Shown: positions 34,764 through 43,664 of the stretch, in pieces
How the letters are laid out: every line of letters starts with the position of its first letter
How positions within the stretch are numbered: the stretch's first letter is position 1
NCBI GenBank assembly: GCA_040882255.1
Contig: JBBEBP010000018.1
Span: forward strand, 23,504-87,503
DNA: 64,000 bases
Origin: PWQG01 sp040882255
GTDB lineage: Bacteria > Pseudomonadota > Gammaproteobacteria > Pseudomonadales > Pseudohongiellaceae
Reading direction: 5' to 3'
Position numbers and translations under genes: made by a program
Notes under the pieces: generated by a model
Told to the model about the DNA's origin: nothing
The model's database searches: none
What the model saw: the letters and a program-made list of their open reading frames with translations, nothing else

Positions 34764-35696
34764 CTATTGTCTGGTCCGGATCGCCTCCCGGGTTTCCCGG
34801 TACGTCTCCCGGTGCGGGCCGCCCAGCTCGACGGCGCGGTCGGCATGTTGTTCGGCCAGTGTGTAACGCTCCTGGTCCAGGTGCAGCTGGGCCAGGTTGT
34901 TGTGAGCCGGGGCGTAGTCCGGGTACGTGGCGATGACCGCTTCGAAGCGGCTGCGCGCTTCCTCCAGCCGATCGGCCGAGTAGAGCAGGTTGCCATGGCC
35001 CATCATCAGCTCCCGCTGTCCGGGCCAGCGCTCAAGGCCACTCAGGAAGGCCGGTTCCACCAGCTCTGCGGAATGGTTCTGTTCCAGTGCCACCACGGCG
35101 TTGAAATACCGCACCGGGTCGGCGGTGTCCGGCAGCTCGCCGGGTTCCAGTACAACGACCGCCCAGTGATCGGCGCGCGCCCAGGTGCGCTCGAATACCG
35201 GCAGGGACAGTTCGTAGTCCTCGATGCGTCCGGAGTTCAGGATGACCTGGCGACGTTCAAGATCGAAGCCCTTGACCACCGCGAAATGCCACTGCGGCAA
35301 GCGGTTCAGGCCGAGGTTCTGCAGTACCAGCACCGGATGACCGGCGTCGATCTCTGCAAACAGGGCCTCCAGTGTGGGTGGAATCTGATAGGCCAGACGG
35401 CCATGACTCCTGGCCGCCGCCACCATCTCTACCTGGAAGGAGCCCTGGCGCTCCGGCACATACACCAGTGGCACCAGCGCTTCGGGAGTGACTTCCACCT
35501 GGCTGGCGCCGAGCACCGTGGCCAGGGCGGCGGGACCGCACTGGTAGTCATCCTGGGGATAGAACGGCACGTCGCTCACCATGGCCGGTTCGGCAAACCG
35601 TTCCGGCGTCTCCCGCAGTAGCGTGGAAGACTGCGGGGTCGATGCACAGCCCTGCAGTACCAGCAGGCACACCAGGGCAGTGATAAACCGCTTCAT
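34764..35696 (-). CDS. PA2778-like lipoprotein with C39-type cysteine peptidase and TPR
   Basis: A 310-residue lipoprotein: lipobox LVLQGC with Cys17, then a papain-like C39 domain (Cys in QDDYQCGPAALATVL, His in QWHFAVVKGFD, Asn/Asp in VILNSGRIEDYEL) and a C-terminal tetratricopeptide segment (about 225-300, AHNNLAQLHLDQERYTLAEQ). PA2778-family proteins are encoded next to PA2779-family proteins, as here, 17 bp apart. Substrate unknown; likely a peptidase acting in the periplasm or outer membrane. Confidence 0.8.
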   Translation of the reverse strand: MKRFITALVCLLVLQGCASTPQSSTLLRETPERFAEPAMVSDVPFYPQDDYQCGPAALATVLGASQVEVTPEALVPLVYVPERQGSFQVEMVAAARSHGRLAYQIPPTLEALFAEIDAGHPVLVLQNLGLNRLPQWHFAVVKGFDLERRQVILNSGRIEDYELSLPVFERTWARADHWAVVVLEPGELPDTADPVRYFNAVVALEQNHSAELVEPAFLSGLERWPGQRELMMGHGNLLYSADRLEEARSRFEAVIATYPDYAPAHNNLAQLHLDQERYTLAEQHADRAVELGGPHRETYRETREAIRTRQ

Positions 35697-35713
35697 GATG
35701 AAATCTGCCCGGG

Positions 35714-36082
35714 TCAGATGCCCGGGAAGATGTCTGTTGCGCCGACTACGTCCAGCAGGATGAGGATCAGCAGTACGGTCAGTACGGCGCTCAGTGCGCC
35801 TTCGCCGGCGGGCAGCGTGCTCATCCTGTCATGGATCTGCTGGAGTTCGCCTGCCGTCATGTTGTTGATCCGCTGCTCTGCATCGGCGGCGCTGACACCG
35901 TAGCCCTGCAGGGCACTGCGTACGTCTTCACGGTTCAGCAGGGTGCGCACGTCATCGCGCTGCAGTTGCAGCTCGGATTGCAGTGACAGCTGCTGGTTGC
36001 CTACGGGCGCGGCGGTGGCTGGCATATGAACGGTGCCGGCGGCAAATGTGGCGATCAGGGCGAATGTCTGGAATCTGTTCAT
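35714..36082 (-). CDS. PA2779 family protein
   Basis: A 122-residue protein with signal sequence (1-24, VHMPATAA end), a helical middle with LLNREDVRSALQGYGVSAAD and AEQRINNMTAGELQQIHDRM, and a C-terminal membrane helix (VLTVLLILILLDVVG). This is the PA2779 pattern. It is the upstream member of an operon with the PA2778-like peptidase and may be its partner or substrate; that is inference. Confidence 0.8.
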   Translation of the reverse strand: MNRFQTFALIATFAAGTVHMPATAAPVGNQQLSLQSELQLQRDDVRTLLNREDVRSALQGYGVSAADAEQRINNMTAGELQQIHDRMSTLPAGEGALSAVLTVLLILILLDVVGATDIFPGI

Positions 36083-36249
36083 GGGACCTACCTCGGTTGG
36101 GTGTAAAGATTATTGTACGCACTATAGAGCCAATGGTCCCGACTTGTTGTGCGTTGAGGCACAATCCCGTGATACAGAAAAAAGGGCGGGACGCGCGTAG
36201 CTACTGTCACTGCGAGGCCTGGACCGAGTTCGATCGGTCATGGTGTTAG

Positions 36250-36274
36250 AAAAAGCGGGACTGTCCCGCTTTTT
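36250..36274. repeat. solo REP palindrome
   Basis: A 12-bp perfect inverted repeat with a one-base centre (AAAAAGCGGGAC-T-GTCCCGCTTTTT). This is the core of the REP family without flanks. It may act as a second terminator behind the DUF4168 gene. Confidence 0.7.
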
Positions 36275-36281
36275 TTGGCGC

Positions 36282-36310
36282 AAAAAAAGGGCGGGCCTTG
36301 GGGGCCGCCC
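36282..36310 (-). terminator. Rho-independent terminator of the DUF4168 gene
   Basis: On the minus strand a GC-rich stem (GGGCGGCCC paired with GGCCCGCCC, one mismatch) is followed by seven T residues, 50 bp past the DUF4168 stop codon. Confidence 0.7.
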
Positions 36311-36359
36311 GAAACATACGCAGCTACTGTCTTGCGTGATCACTTTCCTGCGAGGGTGA

Positions 36360-36740
36360 TCATGAACCCTCGATGGCGGCTTCCAGCTCTTCCATCAGCT
36401 CGGGATCGGCTGACGCGGCCTGGATGACCATGTTGTATTCTTCCACGGTCATGTCGTTGCTGGTTACCGCTTCCTGCATTTCACCCTGCGCGGCCTGCTG
36501 CAGTTCCATGGCTTCCTCTTCGTTACCGGCTGCCTGGATCTGCTCGGCGTAGTCGGTCTGGATCGCCATGATGTCCGCGTAGGCATCGATGAACCTGGAC
36601 TTGAGCTCTTCACTCACCTCGGGAGCCTGTCCCTGTCCTGCGGCCGGGGGCTGGCCACCCGGCTGTGCAGTGGCGACGGACATGCCCAGTGCCATGGCAA
36701 AAAGAGCGGAGATGTTCAGAATTGAAGTCAGTTTTTTCAT
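36360..36740 (-). CDS. DUF4168 domain secreted protein
   Basis: A 126-residue protein with signal peptide (MKKLTSILNISALFAMALGM, cleavage after VATAQ), a Gln/Pro/Gly-rich spacer and a helical Glu/Ala-rich DUF4168 domain (SRFIDAYADIMAIQTDY, MTVEEYNMVIQAASADPE). Function of the family is unknown; it is periplasmic or secreted. The gene stands alone and has its own terminator. Confidence 0.75.
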   Translation of the reverse strand: MKKLTSILNISALFAMALGMSVATAQPGGQPPAAGQGQAPEVSEELKSRFIDAYADIMAIQTDYAEQIQAAGNEEEAMELQQAAQGEMQEAVTSNDMTVEEYNMVIQAASADPELMEELEAAIEGS

Positions 36741-36912
36741 TGCTGTAGTCCTCTTGGTGCATTACAAATGAACGTGCCTACTACCATGCAATGGCCATGC
36801 CAGGCTCTGTCTCCTTCGTAAGTGATTGATTGTACGTTGAAGGGCTGGCAGAAACCCGAACAGTGTGCCGTTCGGGTTGTAGCAGAATGACACATGGGAC
36901 GTTGGGGCAGGT

Positions 36913-38829
36913 TCAGCGGCGGTCCAGTGCTTCGCGCACTTCCCGGGCAACATCCCGGTACCGGTAGGGTTTGTTCAGCAACGGCACACCGGGAGCCAGC
37001 TGGCCCTGACTGACGAGGACATTTTCTGTGTAGCCGGAGGTATAGAGCACTGCCAGGCCGGGTCGCAGTGCCGTGGCTTCTCTGGCCAGCTGTTGACCGT
37101 TCATGTTGCCGGGCATGACCACGTCGGTGAACAACAGGTCGATATCGCTCTTCGCCCGCAGGATGTCCATGGCGGAGGGACCACTGTCCGTATCGGTCAC
37201 CCGGTAGCCGAGAAGTTGCAGTTGGGATACCAGGTGCCGGCGCACCAGCTCATCATCTTCCACGACCAGGATATGCTCGTCGCCTCCCGGCAGCTGCGTC
37301 CGCTCGTCAGCGGGTTGGGAGGATGTGCTGCGGCCGTTCCCGCTGCGGGGGAAGTACAGCTCGATGGTGGAACCCTGGCCAGACTCCGAGCGAATCCTGG
37401 CATAGCCCCGGGACTGCCTCACAAAGCCGTAGACCATGCTCAGTCCCAGCCCGCTGCCCTCGCCGACCCCCTTGGTGGTGAAGAAGGGCTCGAATGCCTT
37501 TTCGATGATTTCGGGTTCCATTCCGGTTCCGGTATCCGAGACGGTGATCATCACATAGTCGCCGGGGATCTCGTCCTCATCCGTTCCGGGAATGTTTTCA
37601 TCCAGCACGATGTTGGCCGTCTCGATGGTCAGCCGGCCGCCGTCCGGCATGGCATCGCGGGCATTGATGGTCAGATTGAGCAGGGCCACTTCGAGCTGAC
37701 CGGGGTCGATCTCGGTCACCCACAGCCCGTCCTGGCGGATCACTTCAATGTGAATATTCATGCCCAGGGTGCGCCGTAGCAGACTGTCCATGCCGGCCAG
37801 CAGCTGGTTGACGTCGACCGTTTGCGGCTCCAGGGCCTGACGCCGTGCAAAGGCCAGCAGGCGGCTGGTCAGTTCGGCGCCACGGGTGGCCGCATTGGCG
37901 GCCATTTCGGCCAGTGAGCGGAGATCATCCGGCTGCTCCTCCAGACGCTCCACCAGCAGTTCGGCGTTGCCCAGTATGACGGTAAGCAGGTTGTTGAAAT
38001 CGTGGGCCACGCCGCCGGTCAGCTCCCCGATGGCGTTGAGCCGCTCGGAGCGCGCCAGTTTCTCTTCCGTGATCCGGCGGTCGGTGATGTCCCGGAAGTA
38101 GACGGCCAGACCATCCGGACCGGGATAGGCGTTGACCTCGAACCAGCGGTCCAGGGGCGCGGGGTAATAGTACTCGCGCAGTCGCACCGTTTCATCGTGG
38201 TACATGGCCCGCTCATACTGGCGCTGGAATTCGGTGCCCAGGGTGTCAGGGAACTCCTCCCAGAGGTTCTTGCCGATCAGATCACCGGCGCTGCGCCCGA
38301 GAATCCGCTCGGCCCTGGGGTTCAGGAAACGGAAGGTCCAGTCGTGGTCTAGCAGGAGGAAGGCATCGCTCATGCCCTCCAGCGTCTGCTGCAGGCGCCG
38401 AGACAGTTCATCCGAGCGCTTCTGTGCTTGCACCTGTGCGCTGATGTCCTGGAACGCGCCCTGCACGGCGATGATCCGGCCGCTGTCGTCGCGTTCGGCC
38501 TCTCCGATGGTGCGCACCCACACATGATTGCCGCGTGCGGTGATAATCTGCAGCTCTTCATCGAAGGGGGTGCCGTGGCTGACGCATTCGTTGTAACGAT
38601 GGCGGATACGCTCGCGGTAAGCCGGCGCGTAGTAGTTGATGCCATCCTCCAGGCTGGGGTGTGTGCCGGGAGGCTCCTCGTGGATGACGGCCGTTTCCCG
38701 GTCCCAGATGACACGCCCGGAGTTCAGCTCTGCCCGCCAGCCTCCGAGCCGCGCCGTGCGGCTGGCGAGCCGCAGCAGGACGGCATCCCGGTCGTGCTCG
38801 GACTCTGGTGGGGTGCTATGCTTGGACAT
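36913..38829 (-). CDS. PAS-domain hybrid sensor histidine kinase with C-terminal receiver
   Basis: A 638-residue cytoplasmic kinase: two PAS/PAC domains (about 25-140 and 145-260), HisKA with GGVAHDFNNLL (His near 281), HATPase (NLTINARDAMPDGG, SDTGTGMEPEI, EGSGLGLSMVYGFV) and a receiver domain from about 515 (HILVVEDDELVRRHL, LLFTDVVMPGNMNGQQL). No membrane segment is visible, so it senses an intracellular signal through PAS. The gene stands alone and is divergent from the peroxiredoxin gene, which could be a target only by proximity. Confidence 0.88.
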   Translation of the reverse strand: MSKHSTPPESEHDRDAVLLRLASRTARLGGWRAELNSGRVIWDRETAVIHEEPPGTHPSLEDGINYYAPAYRERIRHRYNECVSHGTPFDEELQIITARGNHVWVRTIGEAERDDSGRIIAVQGAFQDISAQVQAQKRSDELSRRLQQTLEGMSDAFLLLDHDWTFRFLNPRAERILGRSAGDLIGKNLWEEFPDTLGTEFQRQYERAMYHDETVRLREYYYPAPLDRWFEVNAYPGPDGLAVYFRDITDRRITEEKLARSERLNAIGELTGGVAHDFNNLLTVILGNAELLVERLEEQPDDLRSLAEMAANAATRGAELTSRLLAFARRQALEPQTVDVNQLLAGMDSLLRRTLGMNIHIEVIRQDGLWVTEIDPGQLEVALLNLTINARDAMPDGGRLTIETANIVLDENIPGTDEDEIPGDYVMITVSDTGTGMEPEIIEKAFEPFFTTKGVGEGSGLGLSMVYGFVRQSRGYARIRSESGQGSTIELYFPRSGNGRSTSSQPADERTQLPGGDEHILVVEDDELVRRHLVSQLQLLGYRVTDTDSGPSAMDILRAKSDIDLLFTDVVMPGNMNGQQLAREATALRPGLAVLYTSGYTENVLVSQGQLAPGVPLLNKPYRYRDVAREVREALDRR

Positions 38830-38989
38830 CAGCCATCCCTGTGATCATCGTGTTCGCTCAAGTATGGTCAGTGCCGCCCCGGGGCGCAAGGTTTTGCGCA
38901 TTTTCATATGCATTCCGGATATTTAACGCTGCCTGTGCGGGGCTGCTATACTGCCGTTGTCAATCACGAACACAGGCAAGGAGATTTCC

Positions 38990-39649
38990 ATGACACTGCG
39001 AATCGGTAGCACGGCTCCGGACTTCACCGCGAAGACCACCGAGGGCGAGATCCGTTTCCACGACTGGATTGGTGACAGCTGGGCCATCCTGTTCTCGCAC
39101 CCGAAGGACTTCACGCCGGTGTGCACCACAGAGCTGGGCTACATGGCGAAACTGAAGCCGGACTTCGATGCCCGGAACACGAAGATCATCGGTCTGTCGG
39201 TGGACCCGGTGGAGAATCACGCCAGTTGGTCCAGCGATATCGAGGAGACCCAGGGCACGGCGCCCAATTACCCGATGATCGGCGACACCGACCTGAACGT
39301 GGCCAAGCTGTACGACATGCTGCCGGAATCCGAGGAAGGCTCGGCAGAAGGGCGCACGCCGGTGGACAACGCCACCGTGCGTTCCGTGTTCATCATCGGT
39401 CCCGACAGGAAGATCAAGGCCATGCTGATTTATCCGATGACCAGCGGGCGCAATTTCGACGAGATTCTTCGCTTGCTCGACTCCCTGCAACTTTCGGCGA
39501 AGCACACTGTAGCTACGCCGGTGAACTGGCAGAAGGGCGAGGATGTCATCATTCCGCCGGCGGTCAGCGACGAGGAAGCGAAGAAGAAGTTCCCCAAGGG
39601 CTGGAAAACGCTCAAGCCCTACCTGCGCGTGACCGAGCAGCCGGAGTAG
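38990..39649 (+). CDS. 1-Cys peroxiredoxin (Prx6 family)
   Basis: A 219-residue peroxiredoxin with peroxidatic Cys45 in DFTPVCTTELG, the conserved RSVFIIGPDRKIKAM and YPMTSGRNFDEILRLLD segments and the C-terminal Prx6 extension (TPVNWQKGEDVIIPPAVSDE). There is no second conserved cysteine in the usual resolving position, as expected for 1-Cys enzymes. It reduces hydrogen and organic peroxides in the cytoplasm. ATG 38990 has AAGGAG 7 bp upstream. Confidence 0.92.
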   Translation: MTLRIGSTAPDFTAKTTEGEIRFHDWIGDSWAILFSHPKDFTPVCTTELGYMAKLKPDFDARNTKIIGLSVDPVENHASWSSDIEETQGTAPNYPMIGDTDLNVAKLYDMLPESEEGSAEGRTPVDNATVRSVFIIGPDRKIKAMLIYPMTSGRNFDEILRLLDSLQLSAKHTVATPVNWQKGEDVIIPPAVSDEEAKKKFPKGWKTLKPYLRVTEQPE

Positions 39650-40045
39650 ATGTCGGAAGAAGAGGAAAAAGTGGGACAGTCCCGCATTATTTCCATGCCG
39701 TTGCTCCGAACCGTTTATCAGCTGACCGGCTGGGCACTGCTGCTGTTCGTCGTAGTGCTCAGCCTCTGGCCCAATCTCTCGGTCCCGGACGTGGGGGTGA
39801 GCTGGAGCGACAAGCTGGGTCATTTCGGCGCCTGGCTGGTGCTGATGCTCTGGTTCGCGCAGCTCCAGCCCCGCCCCGGCCACCTGTGGCTGGCTCTCCG
39901 CCTGGTGGCCCTGGGCATCTTTATCGAGATCCTGCAGTGGCTGTCCGGCTACCGTTACTTCGAGCTGGGCGACATCGCCGCCAATACCGCCGGCGTCGCC
40001 GCCGGCTGGCTGATCAGTGGCACGAAACTCGGGAGGCTGCTATAA
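39650..40045 (+). CDS. VanZ-like membrane protein
   Basis: A 131-residue membrane protein with four hydrophobic helices and the VanZ-family signatures WSDKLGHFGAWLVL and GIFIEILQWLSGYRYFELGD followed by IAANTAGVAAGW. The annotated ATG directly follows the peroxiredoxin stop, but its first 15 residues are encoded across a REP core (GGGACAGTCCC at 39673-39683). The ATG at 39695 is probably the original start. Role unknown; VanZ proteins are linked to envelope stress. Confidence 0.75.
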   Translation: MSEEEEKVGQSRIISMPLLRTVYQLTGWALLLFVVVLSLWPNLSVPDVGVSWSDKLGHFGAWLVLMLWFAQLQPRPGHLWLALRLVALGIFIEILQWLSGYRYFELGDIAANTAGVAAGWLISGTKLGRLL

Positions 40046-40085
40046 CGCGGACAGGAGCTTTGCCATTGATTTACACCCCGTTAAG

Positions 40086-40108
40086 ATATACATTGTACAG
40101 GCGTATAT
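40086..40108 (+). promoter_or_regulatory. ATATAC/GTATAT inverted repeat before the second vapBC
   Basis: ATATAC at 40086-40091 is mirrored by GTATAT at 40103-40108 around an 11-bp centre, 51 bp before the antitoxin start. It fits an autoregulatory operator. Confidence 0.4.
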
Positions 40109-40159
40109 CCATCGATGTGGATGTGCGCGTTTTGCTGGATGTGCGGAGGGGTGGAAATC

Positions 40160-40411
40160 ATGCAAGTCAGTAAATGGGGAAACAGTCTGGCCATACGGTT
40201 ACCCGCTGCGGTGGTGGATGCGTTGAAGCTGCATGAGGGTGATGATATCGAGGTGTTCATCTCGGATGAGCGCACGTTTGAGCTCAAACGAAAACCTGGC
40301 AGGGACGAGTTGCTGCGTCGGTTGCGCAAGTACCGGGGCCGATTACCGGAAGATTTCCGCTTTGACAGGGATGAAGCCAATGAGCGAGAAACGGAGATTC
40401 CTGGACAGTAA
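40160..40411 (+). CDS. vapB: AbrB/MazE-fold VapB antitoxin
   Basis: An 83-residue swapped-hairpin DNA-binding protein: MQVSKWGNSLAIRLPAAVVD then LHEGDDIEVFISDERTFEL, followed by an Arg/Asp-rich toxin-binding tail. The ATG at 40160 has a GGAGGGG tract upstream. The toxin gene starts 32 bp before its end, a long overlap that implies coupled translation. Confidence 0.85.
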   Translation: MQVSKWGNSLAIRLPAAVVDALKLHEGDDIEVFISDERTFELKRKPGRDELLRRLRKYRGRLPEDFRFDRDEANERETEIPGQ

Positions 40412-40784
40412 TATTATCCTGTACCTCCTGTCCGGCAACGAGTACAAGGCTCTGTGCTCAGAGCAGTTGTTGGAGCAAGGGGGAGTGATCAGCGTCCAGG
40501 TGCTCAATGAAGTCACCAATGTGATGCGCCGCAAGCTGGCTTTCGAGTGGCGCGAAATCGATGACTTCATGGGTACTTGTGAAACGCTTCTGGAAGTGCG
40601 CCCGCTGACTCTTGCAACGCACCATCTGGGGCGTCAACTGGCCCGCCGGTATCACTTCAGTCTCTACGATTCCATGATCATGGCAAGTGCCATCGAGTCC
40701 GGCTGCGATCGCCTCTTTACGGAAGACCTGCAGCCGGGGCAGGTGATCAGCAAGACGCTGACCATCCTGAACCCCTACGCTTGA
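40380..40784 (+). CDS. vapC: VapC-type PIN-domain toxin, second copy
   Basis: A 134-residue PIN protein with catalytic acidic residues in FLDSNIILYLLSG, in LNEVTNVMRR, in FSLYDSMIMASAI and in LFTEDLQPGQ. A putative RNA endonuclease neutralised by the preceding VapB. ATG 40380 is used; ATG 40371 would add three residues. Confidence 0.87.
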   Translation: MSEKRRFLDSNIILYLLSGNEYKALCSEQLLEQGGVISVQVLNEVTNVMRRKLAFEWREIDDFMGTCETLLEVRPLTLATHHLGRQLARRYHFSLYDSMIMASAIESGCDRLFTEDLQPGQVISKTLTILNPYA

Positions 40785-40822
40785 GTTAAGGAGCCTCTGA
40801 AAAAGGCAGCAGGAAGGCGTTC

Positions 40823-42532
40823 CTACCCCACCTGCGTAGCCTGCCCCGCCACGATATACCAGCTCACGAACAACGCACAGATGAACGCCCCCGGCAGATG
40901 ACTGCCGCTGCGCCGGTACGTGAATGTACCGATCAGCGAGGCGATGAACAGCAGCGGCACGAACTGGATCATGACGATGGTGTTCAGCGGCTCGGCGGGT
41001 GTGAGCAGCACGCCACGGGCGAACAGGCTGGCGTACTGCAGCAGCAGGAAGGCGGCGAAGCCACCGGCCAGGATCAGCGCATTGCTGGTGTACTGACGCA
41101 GCGCCCGGTCCCCGGCCACGGACAGACCACCATGCAGGCCGCGCAGGATCAGCACGAAAAACAGCGTGAACGGGGCCAGGTAGACCAGCATGGACTGGAA
41201 CTGCTGCAGACTGAGACGCTTGACGCCCACGATCCAGAACCGGAAATCCACCTTGAACAGGAAGTCGGCGGCCAGCACGGCCAGGTAACCGATGCCCACC
41301 ACAGCCAGCGCGATCAGCACGCCGGGCAGGATGCGCTGGTGTTTGAGGGGGTTCGTGCGGGCCGGTATGGCCCGTCCCAGGGCGACCAACAGCACTGCAT
41401 TGAGCACGGCCCAGAAAACGATCTGGTTGGTGATGGCCTGCGGCAACAGCCCGGAAGCCGGCAGTAGTTGTCCGCCCCAGCGGAAGGCCAGGTAGAAAGT
41501 GGCCACCGGGATCACTGAGCTGAGCGCGGCCAGCGTCCACCAGCGTGGTGTGCGCTGCAGCCAGGCGGCGTCCACGGGCGGGCTGTCCAGTTGCCGGAAG
41601 TACGCGGTGGTGAGCAGCAGGCGGTAGCTGCCGAGTAGCAGCACCACGAAACCGGCCAGCGCGGCCAGGGTGCCCAGCTCCTTGAAAAACCAGACCTGGC
41701 CATCGCGGGGCCGTGGTGTGCCACCTGCCAGGGTCTGGTCGAACCAGTCGATGGTGTGCCGCACGGCCGCATGGGACAGATGGGTACCCGGGTGGGTGAC
41801 GGGCGGACTGTAAAGGATGCGGCCGGTACCGGCCGGGATGTTGCCGTAGACCCGGCCTTCGACCACGGGTTCGTCGGTGCCGAACACAGTCTGCAGTTTT
41901 TCGCTTTCCGCCACGTCCCGTCCGCGTCCCACTTCCCACATCAGCGGGGCGAACTCGTCATATTGCGCGAAGATCACCGCGAGGTTGCGTGGCTGCGTGG
42001 CTGAGCCCGGCGCCGCATAGCCGCTGCCGGTGCTCGAGCCCTGCAGCACCATGGCCCGGTAGCCGTCCGGCAAGGCAGAGGCCGCCGCCTGGATGGTCCA
42101 GCCGCCCATGGAGTGGCCGGACAGCCCGATATTGTCGGCGTCGACAAAGGCCAGGCCGCGCAGGTACCGGAGGGCGCCCGGTCCGCCAAAGCCCTCGGCG
42201 AAGGCCGGTGGATCGGAGTAGCCGTGTCCGCCCTGGTCCAGGGCCAGCACCACGTAGCCGCGCCGCGCCATCTCGATGGCGAAGCTGGACTGCACTTCGC
42301 GGGAGTTGATGTAGCCGTGTACGGCCAGCACGCCGGGCGCCGGGGACTCGGCACTGGCATCGGGTGGGATGTAGAGCAGGGCGCTGAGGTTGCGTCCGTT
42401 GCTGTCGCTGAAGCGCACGTCCTGCACGGTCACGTCCCCCGACGTCTGGACCAGGTGGGCCAGCAGGGAGCCGGCCAGGATCAGCGCGCAGCCAATGGAA
42501 AAGAGTCGCCAGTGTGTTCGGATCATTTTCAT
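40823..42532 (-). CDS. membrane-anchored alpha/beta hydrolase
   Basis: A 569-residue protein: an N-terminal anchor helix (about 8-28), an alpha/beta-hydrolase domain (about 40-260; nucleophile Ser141 in GLSGHSMGGW, oxyanion VHGYINSREV, C-terminal His in SHAAVRHTIDWFDQ), then seven or eight membrane helices (about 285-565). The fusion of an exported or cytosolic esterase-like domain with a long polytopic region is uncommon. Substrate unknown; possibly a lipid- or polymer-related ester. The gene is divergent from cysD. Confidence 0.75.
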   Translation of the reverse strand: MKMIRTHWRLFSIGCALILAGSLLAHLVQTSGDVTVQDVRFSDSNGRNLSALLYIPPDASAESPAPGVLAVHGYINSREVQSSFAIEMARRGYVVLALDQGGHGYSDPPAFAEGFGGPGALRYLRGLAFVDADNIGLSGHSMGGWTIQAAASALPDGYRAMVLQGSSTGSGYAAPGSATQPRNLAVIFAQYDEFAPLMWEVGRGRDVAESEKLQTVFGTDEPVVEGRVYGNIPAGTGRILYSPPVTHPGTHLSHAAVRHTIDWFDQTLAGGTPRPRDGQVWFFKELGTLAALAGFVVLLLGSYRLLLTTAYFRQLDSPPVDAAWLQRTPRWWTLAALSSVIPVATFYLAFRWGGQLLPASGLLPQAITNQIVFWAVLNAVLLVALGRAIPARTNPLKHQRILPGVLIALAVVGIGYLAVLAADFLFKVDFRFWIVGVKRLSLQQFQSMLVYLAPFTLFFVLILRGLHGGLSVAGDRALRQYTSNALILAGGFAAFLLLQYASLFARGVLLTPAEPLNTIVMIQFVPLLFIASLIGTFTYRRSGSHLPGAFICALFVSWYIVAGQATQVG

Positions 42533-42755
42533 TATTGTTCATCCCTGTCAGCAAACTGAATCAGTTCGGGTTTCCAGCGGCAAAGTCCCTTTATATAGAA
42601 AATGATCCTGAATTTCCATGCCGGGCCGGTGTGCTCGTCTCCGAGGTCGGAATTGCCGGTCCACGGCCGACGTGGGACAATGGCGGGCGATCAGGCTGCC
42701 GGGGCGCGTCTACCGGCAGGCATATTCCGAGCCATCAAACGTTGAAAAGGAACTC

Positions 42756-43664
42756 ATGGACACGTTGCCCCTGACCCATCTCCAGCGCCTGGAAGCCGAA
42801 TCGGTCCATATCATGCACGAGGTTGTGGCGCAGGCCGAAAACCCCGTCATGCTCTATTCGGTGGGCAAGGACAGCGCGGTGATGCTGCACCTGGCCCGCA
42901 AGGCCTTCCATCCGGCGCCTCCGCCATTTCCGCTGCTCCATGTGGACACCACGTGGAAGTTCCGCGATATGTACGCGCTGCGCGAGAAGGCCGCGCAGCA
43001 GGCCGGCGTGGAGCTGCTCGTGTGGCAGAACCCGGAGGCGGTGGAGAAGGGGATCAATCCCTTTGAGCACGGCTCGGGCCTGCACACGGATATGTGGAAG
43101 ACCCAGGGCCTGAAACAGGCGCTGGACCACTACGGTTTCGATGCCGCTTTCGGGGGCGCGCGGCGCGACGAGGAGAAGAGCCGGGCCAAGGAGCGGGTAT
43201 TCAGTTTCCGTAACGCGCAGCACCGCTGGGACCCGAAGAACCAGCGCCCGGAGCTGTGGCACCAGTTCAACGGGCTGACCTCGCCCGGCGAGTCCATGCG
43301 GGTCTTTCCGTTGTCCAACTGGACCGAGCTGGATGTGTGGCAGTACATCCTGCTGGAGGGTATCGAGGTGGTGCCGCTGTACTTCGCGGCCGAGCGGCCG
43401 GTGGTTTCGCGTGGCGGTACCTGGATCATGGTGGATGACGAGCGTATGCGCCTCAATCCGGGCGAGACGCCGGAGCACAGGAAGGTCCGCTTCCGCACGC
43501 TGGGGTGCTATCCGCTGTCCGGCGCTATCGAATCCGAGGCCGACACTCTGGAGGGCATTATCGGCGAAATGCTGCTGGCACGCAGCTCCGAGCGCGAGGG
43601 GCGCATGATCGATCACGATCAGAGCGCATCCATGGAGAAGAAAAAGCAGGAGGGGTATTTCTGA
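42756..43664 (+). CDS. cysD: sulfate adenylyltransferase subunit 2 (CysD)
   Basis: A 302-residue PP-loop enzyme with YSVGKDSAVMLHLARKAF at about 30-47, HVDTTWKFRDMY, GGARRDEEKSRAKERVFSFR and the C-terminal FRTLGCYPLSGAIES typical of CysD. With CysN it adenylates sulfate to APS for cysteine synthesis. ATG 42756 has AAGGA upstream. Its stop overlaps the cysNC start (TGATG), so the two are translated together. Confidence 0.96.
   Translation: MDTLPLTHLQRLEAESVHIMHEVVAQAENPVMLYSVGKDSAVMLHLARKAFHPAPPPFPLLHVDTTWKFRDMYALREKAAQQAGVELLVWQNPEAVEKGINPFEHGSGLHTDMWKTQGLKQALDHYGFDAAFGGARRDEEKSRAKERVFSFRNAQHRWDPKNQRPELWHQFNGLTSPGESMRVFPLSNWTELDVWQYILLEGIEVVPLYFAAERPVVSRGGTWIMVDDERMRLNPGETPEHRKVRFRTLGCYPLSGAIESEADTLEGIIGEMLLARSSEREGRMIDHDQSASMEKKKQEGYF

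Noticed and set aside
33260..34996. 578-codon minus-strand frame running through REP element B
   Set aside because: It combines antisense of the secreted protein, the REP element and part of the lipoprotein gene in a wrong frame. It is produced by the absence of stops in REP repeats.
36250..36310. Possible short CRISPR-like or regulatory RNA array near the DUF4168 gene
   Set aside because: The two palindromes are a REP core and a terminator stem with a T tract. There are no regularly spaced identical repeats or spacers.
42533..42755. Riboswitch or leader RNA upstream of cysD
   Set aside because: The 223-bp divergent region shows no conserved leader fold that I can recognise; an ordinary promoter region is sufficient.
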